Source of the DNA: Sinorhizobium sp. A49
Lineage (GTDB): Bacteria; Pseudomonadota; Alphaproteobacteria; Rhizobiales; Rhizobiaceae
DNA length: 44,757 nt
Assembly (NCBI RefSeq): GCF_002002725.1
Contig: NZ_MUNW01000076.1
Span: 1 to 44,757, forward strand
Direction of reading: 5' to 3'
The translations under genes were made by a program, and so were the position numbers. Under the pieces are notes generated by a model that did no database searches, had not been told where the DNA came from, and worked only from the letters and a program-made list of their open reading frames with translations. Shown here in pieces: positions 1-7,290 of the stretch. Numbering within the stretch: the first letter of the stretch is position 1; each line of letters begins with the position of its first letter.

Positions 1-522
1 GAGGATCGGCAGGCCGAAGAGCGGGTTGAAGCCGATCGCCTTGACGGGAGCAAAGCAAAGGCTGAGCAGCACGCCGGCCAGCATGGCATTGGCGAGTGCC
101 GCCGGGATGGACGAGACCATGCGTCCCAGCGGCTTCCAGAGACCGGCGACGACGATCAACAGGCCGCAGACCAGGAATGCGCCGACGGCGGCGTTGAAGC
201 CGCCCTCGACCACGCCGGAGCTGGCAAGCAGGGCCGCGCCGGGTGTCGACCAGGCGATGCTGATCGGCAGCCGGGTGGCGGCACTGAGGATGATGGCGCA
301 GACGCCCATCGAGATCGACAGCGCCATCAGTCCGGATGCGGCCTGTGCCTCGGTAGCGCCGACGCCTCCAAGGCCGTGCAGGACGACGGCGAAGGAGCTG
401 GCGAAGCCGACAAAGGCGATGAGCAGGCCCATGAACAGGCTCTGGATCGAGAAGTCACGAAGCATGGCTGGCAACCAGTTGTTGTGATGGCGCGTCGGAT
501 GATGCTTGAACTCGCCTATCAT
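1..522 (-). CDS. benE: BenE-family benzoate/H+ symporter, N-terminal part
   Basis: The protein runs off the left edge, so only about 174 N-terminal residues are seen. They form a series of hydrophobic helices rich in Gly and Ala, with stretches such as GFASSFAVVLHGL and STPGAALLASSGVVEGG that match the BenE/YdcO family of inner-membrane aromatic-acid/proton symporters. The start at 522 gives a 19-residue hydrophilic, His-rich extension; an internal ATG at 465 (MLRDFSIQS) is the alternative and lies nearer the usual family start. Neither has a strong Shine-Dalgarno sequence. The gene is divergent from the GAF/Fis regulator at 715, which could therefore also control it. The family call is fairly secure; benzoate as substrate is inferred from the family. 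Confidence 0.75.
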   Translation of the reverse strand, partial: MIGEFKHHPTRHHNNWLPAMLRDFSIQSLFMGLLIAFVGFASSFAVVLHGLGGVGATEAQAASGLMALSISMGVCAIILSAATRLPISIAWSTPGAALLASSGVVEGGFNAAVGAFLVCGLLIVVAGLWKPLGRMVSSIPAALANAMLAGVLLSLCFAPVKAIGFNPLFGLPIL

Positions 523-558
523 ATTCCGGCGGCGTGTCGATACCGCCGCCGTGATGAA

Positions 559-579
559 CGCATCAAACACGCTGATGCG
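559..579. promoter_or_regulatory. Inverted repeat in the benE/regulator divergent spacer
   Basis: CGCATCA and TGATGCG form perfect 7-bp arms around a 7-nt spacer. The dyad sits 37 bp upstream of the benE-type start and 136 bp upstream of the regulator start, a plausible operator position. A second GC-rich dyad (CGGCGG/CCGCCG) lies closer to the transporter start at about 527-550. The function is inferred. Confidence 0.35.
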
Positions 580-714
580 GGCATGGACGGTGGACCTTCG
601 TCTTGCTGGACCTCTTATCCAATCGATGCCTATAGTGCGGCCAAAGCAGGCTCAGCCGTTTGGGAGATCGGCCGGGCCTTGCGTTGCCAGACGTGGCTTC
701 CAGGGAGGAAACCG

Positions 715-1671
715 ATGCCTGCCGTCAGGGATCACACGGAATACGTCTACCAGGTTGCGCACCAGTCTTCCGCGGCTGCAAGCTCGCCGGTGGCTGCATC
801 CTGGCGCCGCTGCATGACGCTGCATGGCCTGGCGCCCGAAGAGCGGCGAACGCCCGTTCGACTGTCCGAGAGCGAATTCCGGTTGGCGCGTCAGCGTTCG
901 TCTGAGTTGATTGCCGAGGCGGGCGGCGAGCTTGACCGGCTGTTTGCGACAGTCGGCAAGGCCGGCTGCTGCCTGCTTCTGACCGACGACAAGGGCGTGG
1001 CGTTGGAGCGGCGCGGTGCTGTCGGCGACGATGCTGCGTTCCGCGATGTCGGTCTCTGGTCGGGAACGGTCTGGAGCGAGGCGAGCGTTGGCACCAACGG
1101 CATCGGCACGGCGATCGCCGACGAGCGCGCCGTTATCATCCAGCGCGACCAGCATTTCCTCAGCAGCAATATCGGGCTGAGCTGCACCACGGCACCGATC
1201 CGAGACCATCTCGGCCGTCTGGCGGCGGCGATCGACATCTCCACCTGCCGTGACGATGCGTCCGAGATCACCCTCTCGCTGCTGTCGCAGGCGGTGAGGG
1301 ATGCTGCAGCCCGCATCGAGGCAGGGCTTTTCCGCCGGGCCTTTGCCGGCTCGCGCATCGTGCTCGTGCCGGTCGACAGGGCAGGGCCGGCGCTTCTGGC
1401 GGTCGATCGCGACGATCTGGTGCAGGGCGCGACGCGCGCCGCGCGGCAATGGCTCGGTCTCGACGACAAACGCATCGCGTCGGGCATTCCGGCCTCGGAT
1501 CTTCTCAGGGAAGGCACATCCGACGACGGCGCTGAACTTCCAGACGCCGAGCGGGCCGCCCTTCGCCGCGTGCTCTCGCGCGCCAACGGCAATGTCTCTA
1601 TGGCGGCCGAACTGCTCGGCATCAGCCGTGCCACGCTTTATCGCAAGATGAAGCGGCTCTCGGTCAACTAA
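715..1671 (+). CDS. GAF domain, Fis-type HTH regulator (AcoR-like, no AAA+ domain)
   Basis: This 318-residue protein has an N-terminal AcoR-like segment (SSPVAASWRRCMTLHGL), a GAF domain at about residues 60-185 with the typical GTNGIGTAI motif, and a C-terminal Fis-type helix-turn-helix (residues about 280-318, NVSMAAELLGISRATLYRK). AcoR-class activators normally carry a sigma-54-interacting AAA+ ATPase between GAF and HTH; here there is no Walker A, GAFTGA or Walker B motif, only about 90 residues of linker. The start at 715 is set by AGGGAGGA at 702-709. It precedes an aldehyde dehydrogenase gene on the same strand, so control of that gene in response to an aldehyde or alcohol is the likely job. 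How it activates without the ATPase domain is unclear; it may act with sigma-70 or as a repressor. Confidence 0.8.
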   Translation: MPAVRDHTEYVYQVAHQSSAAASSPVAASWRRCMTLHGLAPEERRTPVRLSESEFRLARQRSSELIAEAGGELDRLFATVGKAGCCLLLTDDKGVALERRGAVGDDAAFRDVGLWSGTVWSEASVGTNGIGTAIADERAVIIQRDQHFLSSNIGLSCTTAPIRDHLGRLAAAIDISTCRDDASEITLSLLSQAVRDAAARIEAGLFRRAFAGSRIVLVPVDRAGPALLAVDRDDLVQGATRAARQWLGLDDKRIASGIPASDLLREGTSDDGAELPDAERAALRRVLSRANGNVSMAAELLGISRATLYRKMKRLSVN

Positions 1672-1689
1672 TTCCGGCTTTCCGAAAAT

Positions 1690-1771
1690 GCCCCTCTCCT
1701 CGGGTTTAACCCGGGCACATCCCTTCTCCCCGCGGTGGCGGGCAGAAGGTCCCGGCGGGGGGATGAGGGGC
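1690..1771. repeat. Degenerate RIME-like palindromic repeat
   Basis: The right half (CCCTTCTCCCCGC, then GCAGAAGGT, then GGATGAGGGGC) matches the right half of the clearer element at 44253-44389, but the second stem arm has diverged. The left half carries a different dyad, CGGGTTTAACCCG. It lies between the regulator and the aldehyde dehydrogenase gene. Confidence 0.6.
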
Positions 1772-1840
1772 GCGCGGATCGAAGCCATTACCCTCGGGCC
1801 CCCCTGGTTGTTGCGCTGCAGCACAGTGACCCGACCCTAG

Positions 1841-1860
1841 CTGTCTCACTTCTGATACAG
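1841..1860. promoter_or_regulatory. Candidate activator site upstream of the aldehyde dehydrogenase
   Basis: CTGTCTCA, CTTC, TGATACAG is a dyad with 7 of 8 positions symmetric, centred about 108 bp before the aldehyde dehydrogenase start. The TGT...ACA form and the upstream distance fit a site for the neighbouring AcoR-like regulator. No convincing sigma-54 -24/-12 promoter was seen. The role is inferred. Confidence 0.35.
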
Positions 1861-1958
1861 ATCGCGCCGCTGGCGACAGCGCATGACTATCGAAGGCGCG
1901 GGTTCGGCTTCACCTTCCTCTCACAGCTTTGTTTGCTGGTTCACAGGGAGGAATGAAC

Positions 1959-3467
1959 ATGTTGCATCAGAAGATCGTTGAAAACCCGTTCAAGCAGAAA
2001 TACGGCAACTTCATCGGCGGCGAATGGCGCGAGCCGGTGGCCGGGCGCTATTTCGACAACACGACACCGGTGACCGGTGGGGTGCTGTGCCAGGTTGCGC
2101 GCTCGGACGCGGCCGATATCGAGCTGGCGCTCGATGCAGCCCATGCGGTCAAGGAGAAGTGGGCGCGCATAGCGGCTGCGGAGCGGTCGAACATCCTGAT
2201 GAAGATCGCCAGCCGCATGGAAGACAATCTGGAGCTTCTCGCGCGCGCCGAAACCTTCGATAATGGCAAGCCGATCCGCGAAACGATGGCGGCCGACATT
2301 CCGCTGGCGATCGACCATTTCCGCTACTTCGCCGCCTGCATCCGCGCCCAGGAAGGCTCGATCGGCGAGATCGATCACGACACGGTTGCCTACCATTTCC
2401 ACGAGCCGCTCGGCGTCGTCGGCCAGATCATCCCCTGGAACTTCCCGATCCTGATGGCCGCCTGGAAGCTGGCGCCGGCGCTTGCCGCCGGCAACTGCGT
2501 GGTGCTGAAGCCGGCCGAGCAGACCCCGGCCTCGATCCTCGTCTGGGCCGACCTCGTCGGCGACCTCCTGCCGGCGGGCGTGCTCAACATCGTCAACGGC
2601 TTCGGCCTTGAAGCCGGCAAGCCGCTTGCCACCAGTCCGCGCATCGCCAAGATCGCCTTCACCGGCGAGACGACGACCGGGCGGCTGATCATGCAATATG
2701 CCAGCCAAAACCTCATTCCCGTCACGCTTGAGCTTGGCGGCAAGTCGCCGAACATCTTCTTTGCCGACGTGCTGGCCGAAGACGACGACTATTTCGACAA
2801 GGCGCTTGAAGGCTTTGCGATGTTCGCGCTCAACCAGGGCGAGGTCTGCACCTGCCCGAGCCGGGCGCTGGTTCAGGAAAGCATCTACGACCGCTTCATG
2901 GAGCGGGCGCTGAAGCGTGTCGAGGCGATCCGCCAGGGCAATCCGCTCGACAGCGCCACGATGATCGGCGCGCAGGCGTCGAGCGAACAGCTCGAAAAGA
3001 TCCTCTCCTATATCGACATCGGCCGGCAGGAAGGTGCCGAGGTGCTGACCGGTGGCGGCCGTAACGTGCTGGAAGGTGAGCTGGCGGAGGGCTTCTACGT
3101 CAAGCCGACGGTCTTCCGCGGGCACAACAAGATGCGGGTGTTCCAGGAAGAGATCTTCGGGCCGGTGGTGTCCGTCACCACCTTCAAGACGGAAGCCGAG
3201 GCGCTGGAGATCGCCAACGATACGCTCTACGGCCTTGGTGCCGGGGTCTGGAGTCGTGATGCCAACCGCTGCTACCGCTTCGGCCGCGAGATCCAGGCGG
3301 GCCGCGTGTGGACCAATTGCTACCATGCCTATCCTGCCCATGCGGCTTTCGGCGGCTACAAACAATCGGGCATCGGGCGCGAGACCCACAAGATGATGCT
3401 CGACCATTATCAGCAGACCAAGAACATGCTGGTGAGCTACAGCCCGAAGGCGCTCGGCTTCTTCTGA
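1959..3467 (+). CDS. NAD-dependent aldehyde dehydrogenase (ExaC/AcoD type)
   Basis: The 502-residue length and sequence fit the acetaldehyde/short-chain aldehyde dehydrogenases of the ExaC/AcoD group, which oxidise aldehyde to acid with NAD+ in the cytoplasm. Visible motifs are the substrate/NAD region [19 protein letters not shown], the general-base motif LELGGKSPN (Glu258) and the catalytic cysteine in GEVCTCPSR (Cys297). The C-terminal [12 protein letters not shown] motif is intact. Two ATGs (1953, 1959) follow the strong AGGGAGGA at 1945-1952; the second has proper spacing and gives [10 protein letters not shown]. The regulator upstream and the DUF779 gene downstream form a common aldehyde-oxidation neighbourhood. 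The exact substrate cannot be read from the sequence. Confidence 0.93.
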   Translation: MLHQKIVENPFKQKYGNFIGGEWREPVAGRYFDNTTPVTGGVLCQVARSDAADIELALDAAHAVKEKWARIAAAERSNILMKIASRMEDNLELLARAETFDNGKPIRETMAADIPLAIDHFRYFAACIRAQEGSIGEIDHDTVAYHFHEPLGVVGQIIPWNFPILMAAWKLAPALAAGNCVVLKPAEQTPASILVWADLVGDLLPAGVLNIVNGFGLEAGKPLATSPRIAKIAFTGETTTGRLIMQYASQNLIPVTLELGGKSPNIFFADVLAEDDDYFDKALEGFAMFALNQGEVCTCPSRALVQESIYDRFMERALKRVEAIRQGNPLDSATMIGAQASSEQLEKILSYIDIGRQEGAEVLTGGGRNVLEGELAEGFYVKPTVFRGHNKMRVFQEEIFGPVVSVTTFKTEAEALEIANDTLYGLGAGVWSRDANRCYRFGREIQAGRVWTNCYHAYPAHAAFGGYKQSGIGRETHKMMLDHYQQTKNMLVSYSPKALGFF

Positions 3468-3477
3468 GCCGCCAAAT

Positions 3478-3550
3478 TCCTTCTCCCTTTCACGGGGAGG
3501 GGGCCTCCCAGGTGCGGCCGAGGGCTCTCCTCCAGCTCTCGCCCTCGGCC
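3478..3550. repeat. RIME fragment and hairpin after the aldehyde dehydrogenase
   Basis: A partial RIME-like stem (CCTTCTCCC, then GGGGAGGGGG) is followed by a 10-bp perfect hairpin, GGCCGAGGGC at 3516-3525 and GCCCTCGGCC at 3541-3550. It may slow or end transcription after the dehydrogenase gene, but no T-run follows. Confidence 0.5.
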
Positions 3551-3580
3551 CCCTGAATTTGAAATTGCGAGGCGCGACAC

Positions 3581-3637
3581 GTGATTTCGCGCATGTCGTC
3601 ATCGCAAAACCGCTGCACGCTTTTGTGCGACATGCGC
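3581..3637. repeat. Hairpin repeat of the GCGCATGTCG family, copy 1
   Basis: GCGCATGTCG (3589-3598) and CGACATGCGC (3628-3637) are perfect 10-bp arms. Within the loop AAAA and TTTT can extend pairing. A diverged copy is present in reverse orientation at 5068-5122 and a rearranged one at 20821-20868. The hairpin ends one base before the AGGAGG of the DUF779 gene. Confidence 0.7.
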
Positions 3638-3650
3638 CAGGAGGCTCGAC

Positions 3651-4037
3651 ATGACCGCTGGGGAACTGCGGGTGCTTGCGACCGACGCCGCACTCGACTT
3701 CATCGCCGAGATCAGGCGCGATCATCCCGACATTCTGTTCCATCAATCTGGGGGCTGCTGCGACGGCTCGTCGCCGATGTGTTATCCCGCCGACGACTAC
3801 ATCGTCGGCGACAACGACGTGAAGCTCGGCGAGATCGGCGGCGTACCGGTCTACATCAGCGCCAGCCAGTACGAAGTCTGGAAACACACGCAGCTGATCA
3901 TCGACGTGGTGCCGGGCAGGGGCGGGATGTTCTCGCTCGACAATGGCCGCGAGCGCCGTTTCCTGATGCGCTCGCGGCTGTTCGGCGGCGGCGAGGCTTG
4001 CCCGCTGGAGACCACAGCGACAAGCTCCGGCGCATGA
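3651..4037 (+). CDS. DUF779 domain protein
   Basis: This 128-residue cytoplasmic protein matches the DUF779 family, short proteins often encoded beside ExaC-type aldehyde dehydrogenases. A cysteine-rich motif, HQSGGCCDGSSPMCY (His31, Cys36, Cys37, Cys44), is the most striking feature and could bind metal, but the biochemical role of the family is not established to my knowledge. AGGAGG at 3639-3644 fixes the start. The gene lies 183 bp after the aldehyde dehydrogenase and is separated from it by two hairpin repeats, so it may be co-transcribed with reduced read-through. An accessory role in aldehyde oxidation is inferred from context. Confidence 0.85.
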   Translation: MTAGELRVLATDAALDFIAEIRRDHPDILFHQSGGCCDGSSPMCYPADDYIVGDNDVKLGEIGGVPVYISASQYEVWKHTQLIIDVVPGRGGMFSLDNGRERRFLMRSRLFGGGEACPLETTATSSGA

Positions 4038-4117
4038 CCGCTCCTGACGTCAGCGTGACCTGACGTGTCCTCGGTCGCGCGGTGTTCTCGAATGCCTTCG
4101 TCCGATCCGCGCGCGTT

Positions 4118-4471
4118 CTACTGCAGATTACCGTCGCCGCCGCGGTCGGCCGCCTTGAAATCGGCCATCACACTGGTCAGGAACTCGCTCTGGGTGATCT
4201 TGCCGTCGCGGTTCACGTTGATGGCGGCAAACTGTTGCGCGTTCAGGACAGGCGCTACCTCGTCGGCGCTCAGGGTACCGTCCTTGTTCTTGTCCAGATT
4301 TGCGAAAGCCGTTGTCATGAAGCCCTGATACTCGGACCGGCTGATCACGCCGTCTCCGTCGCGGTCGAGCCGATCCATTTGCCCCTGATACATCGCCGCA
4401 GGCTTATCCTGGGCGGCGACCGGAGCGAGCTGGCAAAGCACGGATGCCATCAGCAGCGCTACTTTTCGCAT
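4118..4471 (-). CDS. Exported EF-hand calcium-binding protein
   Basis: This 117-residue protein has an N-terminal signal peptide ending near VAAQ (residues 1-20). It carries three full EF-hand loops: Asp36-Glu47 (DRDGDGVISRSE), Asp60-Glu71 (DKNKDGTLSADE) and Asn85-Glu96 (NVNRDGKITQSE). A fourth loop is cut short by the stop codon (DRGGDGNLQ). It is probably periplasmic and binds Ca2+; the target is unknown. The start at 4471 follows an AAAGG, 17 bp after the stop of the lipoprotein gene on the same strand, so the two are probably one transcription unit. No specific function can be assigned. Confidence 0.8.
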   Translation of the reverse strand: MRKVALLMASVLCQLAPVAAQDKPAAMYQGQMDRLDRDGDGVISRSEYQGFMTTAFANLDKNKDGTLSADEVAPVLNAQQFAAINVNRDGKITQSEFLTSVMADFKAADRGGDGNLQ

Positions 4472-4488
4472 CTCGTAGCCTTTCGCAC

Positions 4489-4728
4489 TCAGCGGCACGT
4501 CAAGGCAGCACCGGCCGCACCGCCAAGCGTGGCGCCGCCGCCGACAGCCCAGAGCTGGCCGCTGCCTGCGCCGATGGCCGAGCCGGCGAACCCGCCTAGG
4601 ATTGCGCCGCTGACGGTTCCGGCGAGGCAGCCGAAATCGCCAGTGCTCGTCCGAGAGTACGTAGCAGATTGGCAACCAGACAAGGCGAGGCCGGCTGCAA
4701 GAACGAGGGTTAGCGTACAGTTATTCAT
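4489..4728 (-). CDS. Small glycine-zipper lipoprotein
   Basis: A 79-residue product with a type II signal peptide: the lipobox LALSGC places the lipidated cysteine at residue 18. The mature part is mostly a glycine-zipper segment (GAILGGFAGSAIGAGSGQ, then AVGGGATLGGAAGAAL), as in small outer-membrane lipoproteins of the Rickettsia 17-kDa antigen kind. A good GGAGGA lies before the ATG at 4728. It leads the EF-hand gene, so the pair may act together at the envelope. The function is unknown. Confidence 0.75.
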   Translation of the reverse strand: MNNCTLTLVLAAGLALSGCQSATYSRTSTGDFGCLAGTVSGAILGGFAGSAIGAGSGQLWAVGGGATLGGAAGAALTCR

Positions 4729-5010
4729 CTTTTCCTCCAAATTATCCGTGCGTGATCGGCATAGCTCGGTGGAGCCGCCACCCAGGTGGCGCTGCATGGA
4801 AGTAACGTTCCGAAGATGTCCTTCGAAGTATCAAGAGGTCTTCTGTTCGAGAAGCACCTTGTCGATGAACTATGCAGTCTGCAGAGAAAGACGTTAGCTG
4901 CAGCGGGGCAAATGTTACCCCTACGGATGGAAGATGACAACTCTCGGGTGGGTAATAAGGTGCTGCGCCGTCCAGACAGGCGCGCAAAGATCACTGTAAC
5001 ACTATGATTT

Positions 5011-5064
5011 GTTGCATAATTTCATCCTCAAATAGTTTCCGATTTAAGGATGAGATTGTGCAAC
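5011..5064. repeat. Long imperfect hairpin, 23-bp arms
   Basis: The arm at 5011-5033 (starting GTTGCATAATTTCATC) pairs with 5042-5064 (ending GATGAGATTGTGCAAC) at 20 of 23 positions, and the three mismatches are C/T changes that still allow G-U pairs in RNA. The loop is 8 nt. It is followed within 4 nt by the repeat at 5068. Together they fill much of the 514-bp spacer between prs and the lipoprotein gene, in which no gene was seen. Confidence 0.6.
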
Positions 5065-5067
5065 AAG

Positions 5068-5122
5068 GCGTGCCGCACAAAAATGCGCAGCCGTTTTGCA
5101 ACGACGACAGACGTGAAATCAA
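5068..5122 (-). repeat. Hairpin repeat of the GCGCATGTCG family, inverted copy
   Basis: Aligned to the reverse complement of 3581-3635 without gaps, 43 of 55 bases agree. Conserved blocks include CCGTTTTGC and GACGACA. The outer arms have decayed, so this looks like an older copy. Confidence 0.6.
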
Positions 5123-5242
5123 GCCGTGGAAGCGCGTTGCAGAAAGCTGCTTAAATGCAACGCCCTGGTCAGGGCCACGGAAAATGGCGACCCAATCCCG
5201 CTTGACGAAAGCGGTTACTTTCGCCGGCAGGTCAAGCCTGCC

Positions 5243-6175
5243 TCAGTCGAAGAGGCTCGAAACCGATTCTTCCTGGCTGGTGCGGTTGATCGCTTCGCCG
5301 AGCAGCGTCGCCGTGGTGATGACGCGGATGTTGTGGGCGGACTGGACGGCCGTCGTCGGCTGGATCGAGTCGGTGATGACAAGTTCCTTCAGCATCGACG
5401 AGGTGACGCGAGCGACCGCACCGCCGGACAGCACGCCGTGGGTGATATAGGCGGTAACGCTGGTTGCGCCGTTCTTCAGAAGCGCTTCGGCGGCATTGCA
5501 GAGCGTGCCGCCGGAATCGACGATGTCGTCGATCAGCAGGCAGTCCTTGCCCTTCACGTCACCGATGACGTTCATCACCTCGGATTCGCCCGGGCGGTCA
5601 CGGCGCTTGTCCACGATCGCCAGCAGACAGTCGAGACGCTTGGCGAGCGCACGGGCACGTACCACGCCGCCGACGTCGGGCGAAACGACCATGACGTTCT
5701 TCAGGTCGTAGTTTTCCTTGACGTCGCGGGCGAGGATCGGGATCGCATAGAGGTTGTCAGTCGGGATATCGAAGAAACCCTGGATCTGGCCTGCATGAAG
5801 ATCGAGGGTCAGCACGCGGTCGGCGCCGGCCTCGGTGATCAGGTTGGAAACGAGCTTGGCCGAGATCGGCGTGCGTGGACCGGGCTTACGGTCCTGGCGG
5901 GCATAGCCGAAATAGGGGAGCACCGCGGTGATGCGGCGAGCCGAGGAGCGGCGCACCGCATCGATCATGATGAGCAGTTCCATCAGGTGATCGTTGGTGG
6001 GGAACGAGGTCGACTGGATGATGAAGACATCCTCGCCGCGCACGTTTTCGCCGATCTCGACGAAAATCTCCTGGTCGGCAAACCGCCTTACGGTCGCTTT
6101 ACCAAGAGGCAGGTTGAGATAGTTGCAGATCGCTTCGGCCAGCAGCCGGTTCGAATTGCCTGCGAAAACCTTCAT
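5243..6175 (-). CDS. prs: Ribose-phosphate pyrophosphokinase
   Basis: This makes PRPP from ribose 5-phosphate and ATP for nucleotide, histidine and tryptophan synthesis. The 310-residue length is standard for class I enzymes. Visible motifs are the N-terminal MKVFAGNSN, the catalytic flexible-loop region [11 protein letters not shown], and the PRPP-binding signature [14 protein letters not shown]. The start at 6175 follows AAGGCGG. It is the last gene of the minus-strand run beginning at lgt, separated by 207 bp from the lipoprotein gene upstream, so it probably has its own promoter. Nothing unusual is seen in the protein. Confidence 0.97.
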   Translation of the reverse strand: MKVFAGNSNRLLAEAICNYLNLPLGKATVRRFADQEIFVEIGENVRGEDVFIIQSTSFPTNDHLMELLIMIDAVRRSSARRITAVLPYFGYARQDRKPGPRTPISAKLVSNLITEAGADRVLTLDLHAGQIQGFFDIPTDNLYAIPILARDVKENYDLKNVMVVSPDVGGVVRARALAKRLDCLLAIVDKRRDRPGESEVMNVIGDVKGKDCLLIDDIVDSGGTLCNAAEALLKNGATSVTAYITHGVLSGGAVARVTSSMLKELVITDSIQPTTAVQSAHNIRVITTATLLGEAINRTSQEESVSSLFD

Positions 6176-6382
6176 TGACGGACCGCCTTGAGCTGGCGCG
6201 GCTACCGTCCGGGTTCATCCGGGAGCGGCATTTTCCGCGCAGATTCCGAGAGCCATTCCAATCGCGGACAATCTTTGCGGGATGGCCGCCGTTCAGAGCT
6301 GATCGGCCGCTTTTTAGCGACACTGAACTTGAATGCAAGGGGAATGCTGCGCCGCGAAGCGCATTATCCTAAAAACTTTGTA

Positions 6383-7201
6383 TCAACCGGGTCTGGATTG
6401 CCGCCATTCGAGATAGGCGTTGATGGTTTTGGTGGCGATCGCCTGCATGGTTTCGGCCGGAACGCCTTCCCAAAGGTCGGCTCCGGCCGTTGCGACCGAG
6501 TCCTGCCCCTGAATGCGGTGCAGCCGGTTGCCGCTGCCGTCGAGCACGTCCCAGACATAGACGATCGTCGTCTTGCCGTTATCCTTAAGCGCCGAGAAAT
6601 AGCCCTTGAGGATGTGTTCGCTGCTGGCGTCGGCCGATCCCTTGATCGTCAGGCCATGGCTGCGCGCCTCGGCGCCGAGCTGTTTGGAAAGCGGCGTGAC
6701 GGCCGCAACAGGCGCGCCGATGATCGGCAGGAAGCGGATCGTCCCGCTCGCAGCCGTGCTGGCGGAAGGAACGGAGGCAACGGCCGGCTGCTGTTGTTGC
6801 TGCTGAACCTCTTCGGCGACGGGCTCGGACGTTTCTACCGGCGCTGGCTCGGCGAGCGTCGTGTTCTGCACCGGCTCTGTGCCGGAAGCCAGGCGGTTTG
6901 CCTGTGCCTCAAGCGAGCCGGCGGGATCGGTGTAGGTGCTGTCGCTTGTCGCGTACTCCGTCGGCATGCTGACGGGGGCCGGCTGCGAGGCGAAGGCCTG
7001 GGTGCGTTGCACCGGCGAGCTTTGCACCGGAACAACGGCCGTCTGCGTCGACATCGACTCGAGGTCGGATTGCGTCACCGGCGGCGAGCGGAACGTGCCA
7101 CCGCCGACGTCGACCTGCGGTATCAGCGCGTCCGTGCTGTTGCAGCTTGCCAAGGCGACTACAAGGCCAAGGCTTGCGATGGGCGTGAGAAGCTTTCGCA
7201 T
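6383..7201 (-). CDS. Proline/glutamine-rich lipoprotein of unknown function
   Basis: The 272-residue precursor begins with a lipoprotein signal (lipobox ALASC, Cys20). Residues about 21-155 form a low-complexity region rich in Pro, Ser, Thr, Val and Gln, including a run of six Gln near residue 137. Residues about 155-272 form a compact domain (TIRFLPIIGAPVAAVTPLSK through NAYLEWRQSRPG) of mixed polar and hydrophobic character that I do not recognise. This looks like an outer-membrane-anchored globular domain on a flexible stalk. It lies between the M24 gene and prs on the same strand, with an 89-bp gap upstream. No function is proposed. Confidence 0.8.
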   Translation of the reverse strand: MRKLLTPIASLGLVVALASCNSTDALIPQVDVGGGTFRSPPVTQSDLESMSTQTAVVPVQSSPVQRTQAFASQPAPVSMPTEYATSDSTYTDPAGSLEAQANRLASGTEPVQNTTLAEPAPVETSEPVAEEVQQQQQQPAVASVPSASTAASGTIRFLPIIGAPVAAVTPLSKQLGAEARSHGLTIKGSADASSEHILKGYFSALKDNGKTTIVYVWDVLDGSGNRLHRIQGQDSVATAGADLWEGVPAETMQAIATKTINAYLEWRQSRPG

Positions 7202-7290
7202 CGTTCAAACCGTCCGTCTTTCCTTCGCGGCAGGCCTGTGAAGTCATCTCCTGTTGTCTGCCATTTCAGCGACAGTGTAGGCGGATTTCC

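Noticed and set aside
1672-1958. Sigma-54 promoter before the aldehyde dehydrogenase
   Set aside because: TGGC-like boxes were found, but none has a GC element at the correct -12 spacing.
1941-3887. Long open frame antisense to the aldehyde dehydrogenase
   Set aside because: It mirrors a well-recognised enzyme gene and has the Arg/His/Asp-rich composition expected from GC-rich antisense frames.
5126-6178. 350-codon frame antisense to prs
   Set aside because: No family resemblance or ribosome binding site, and prs on the other strand is complete.
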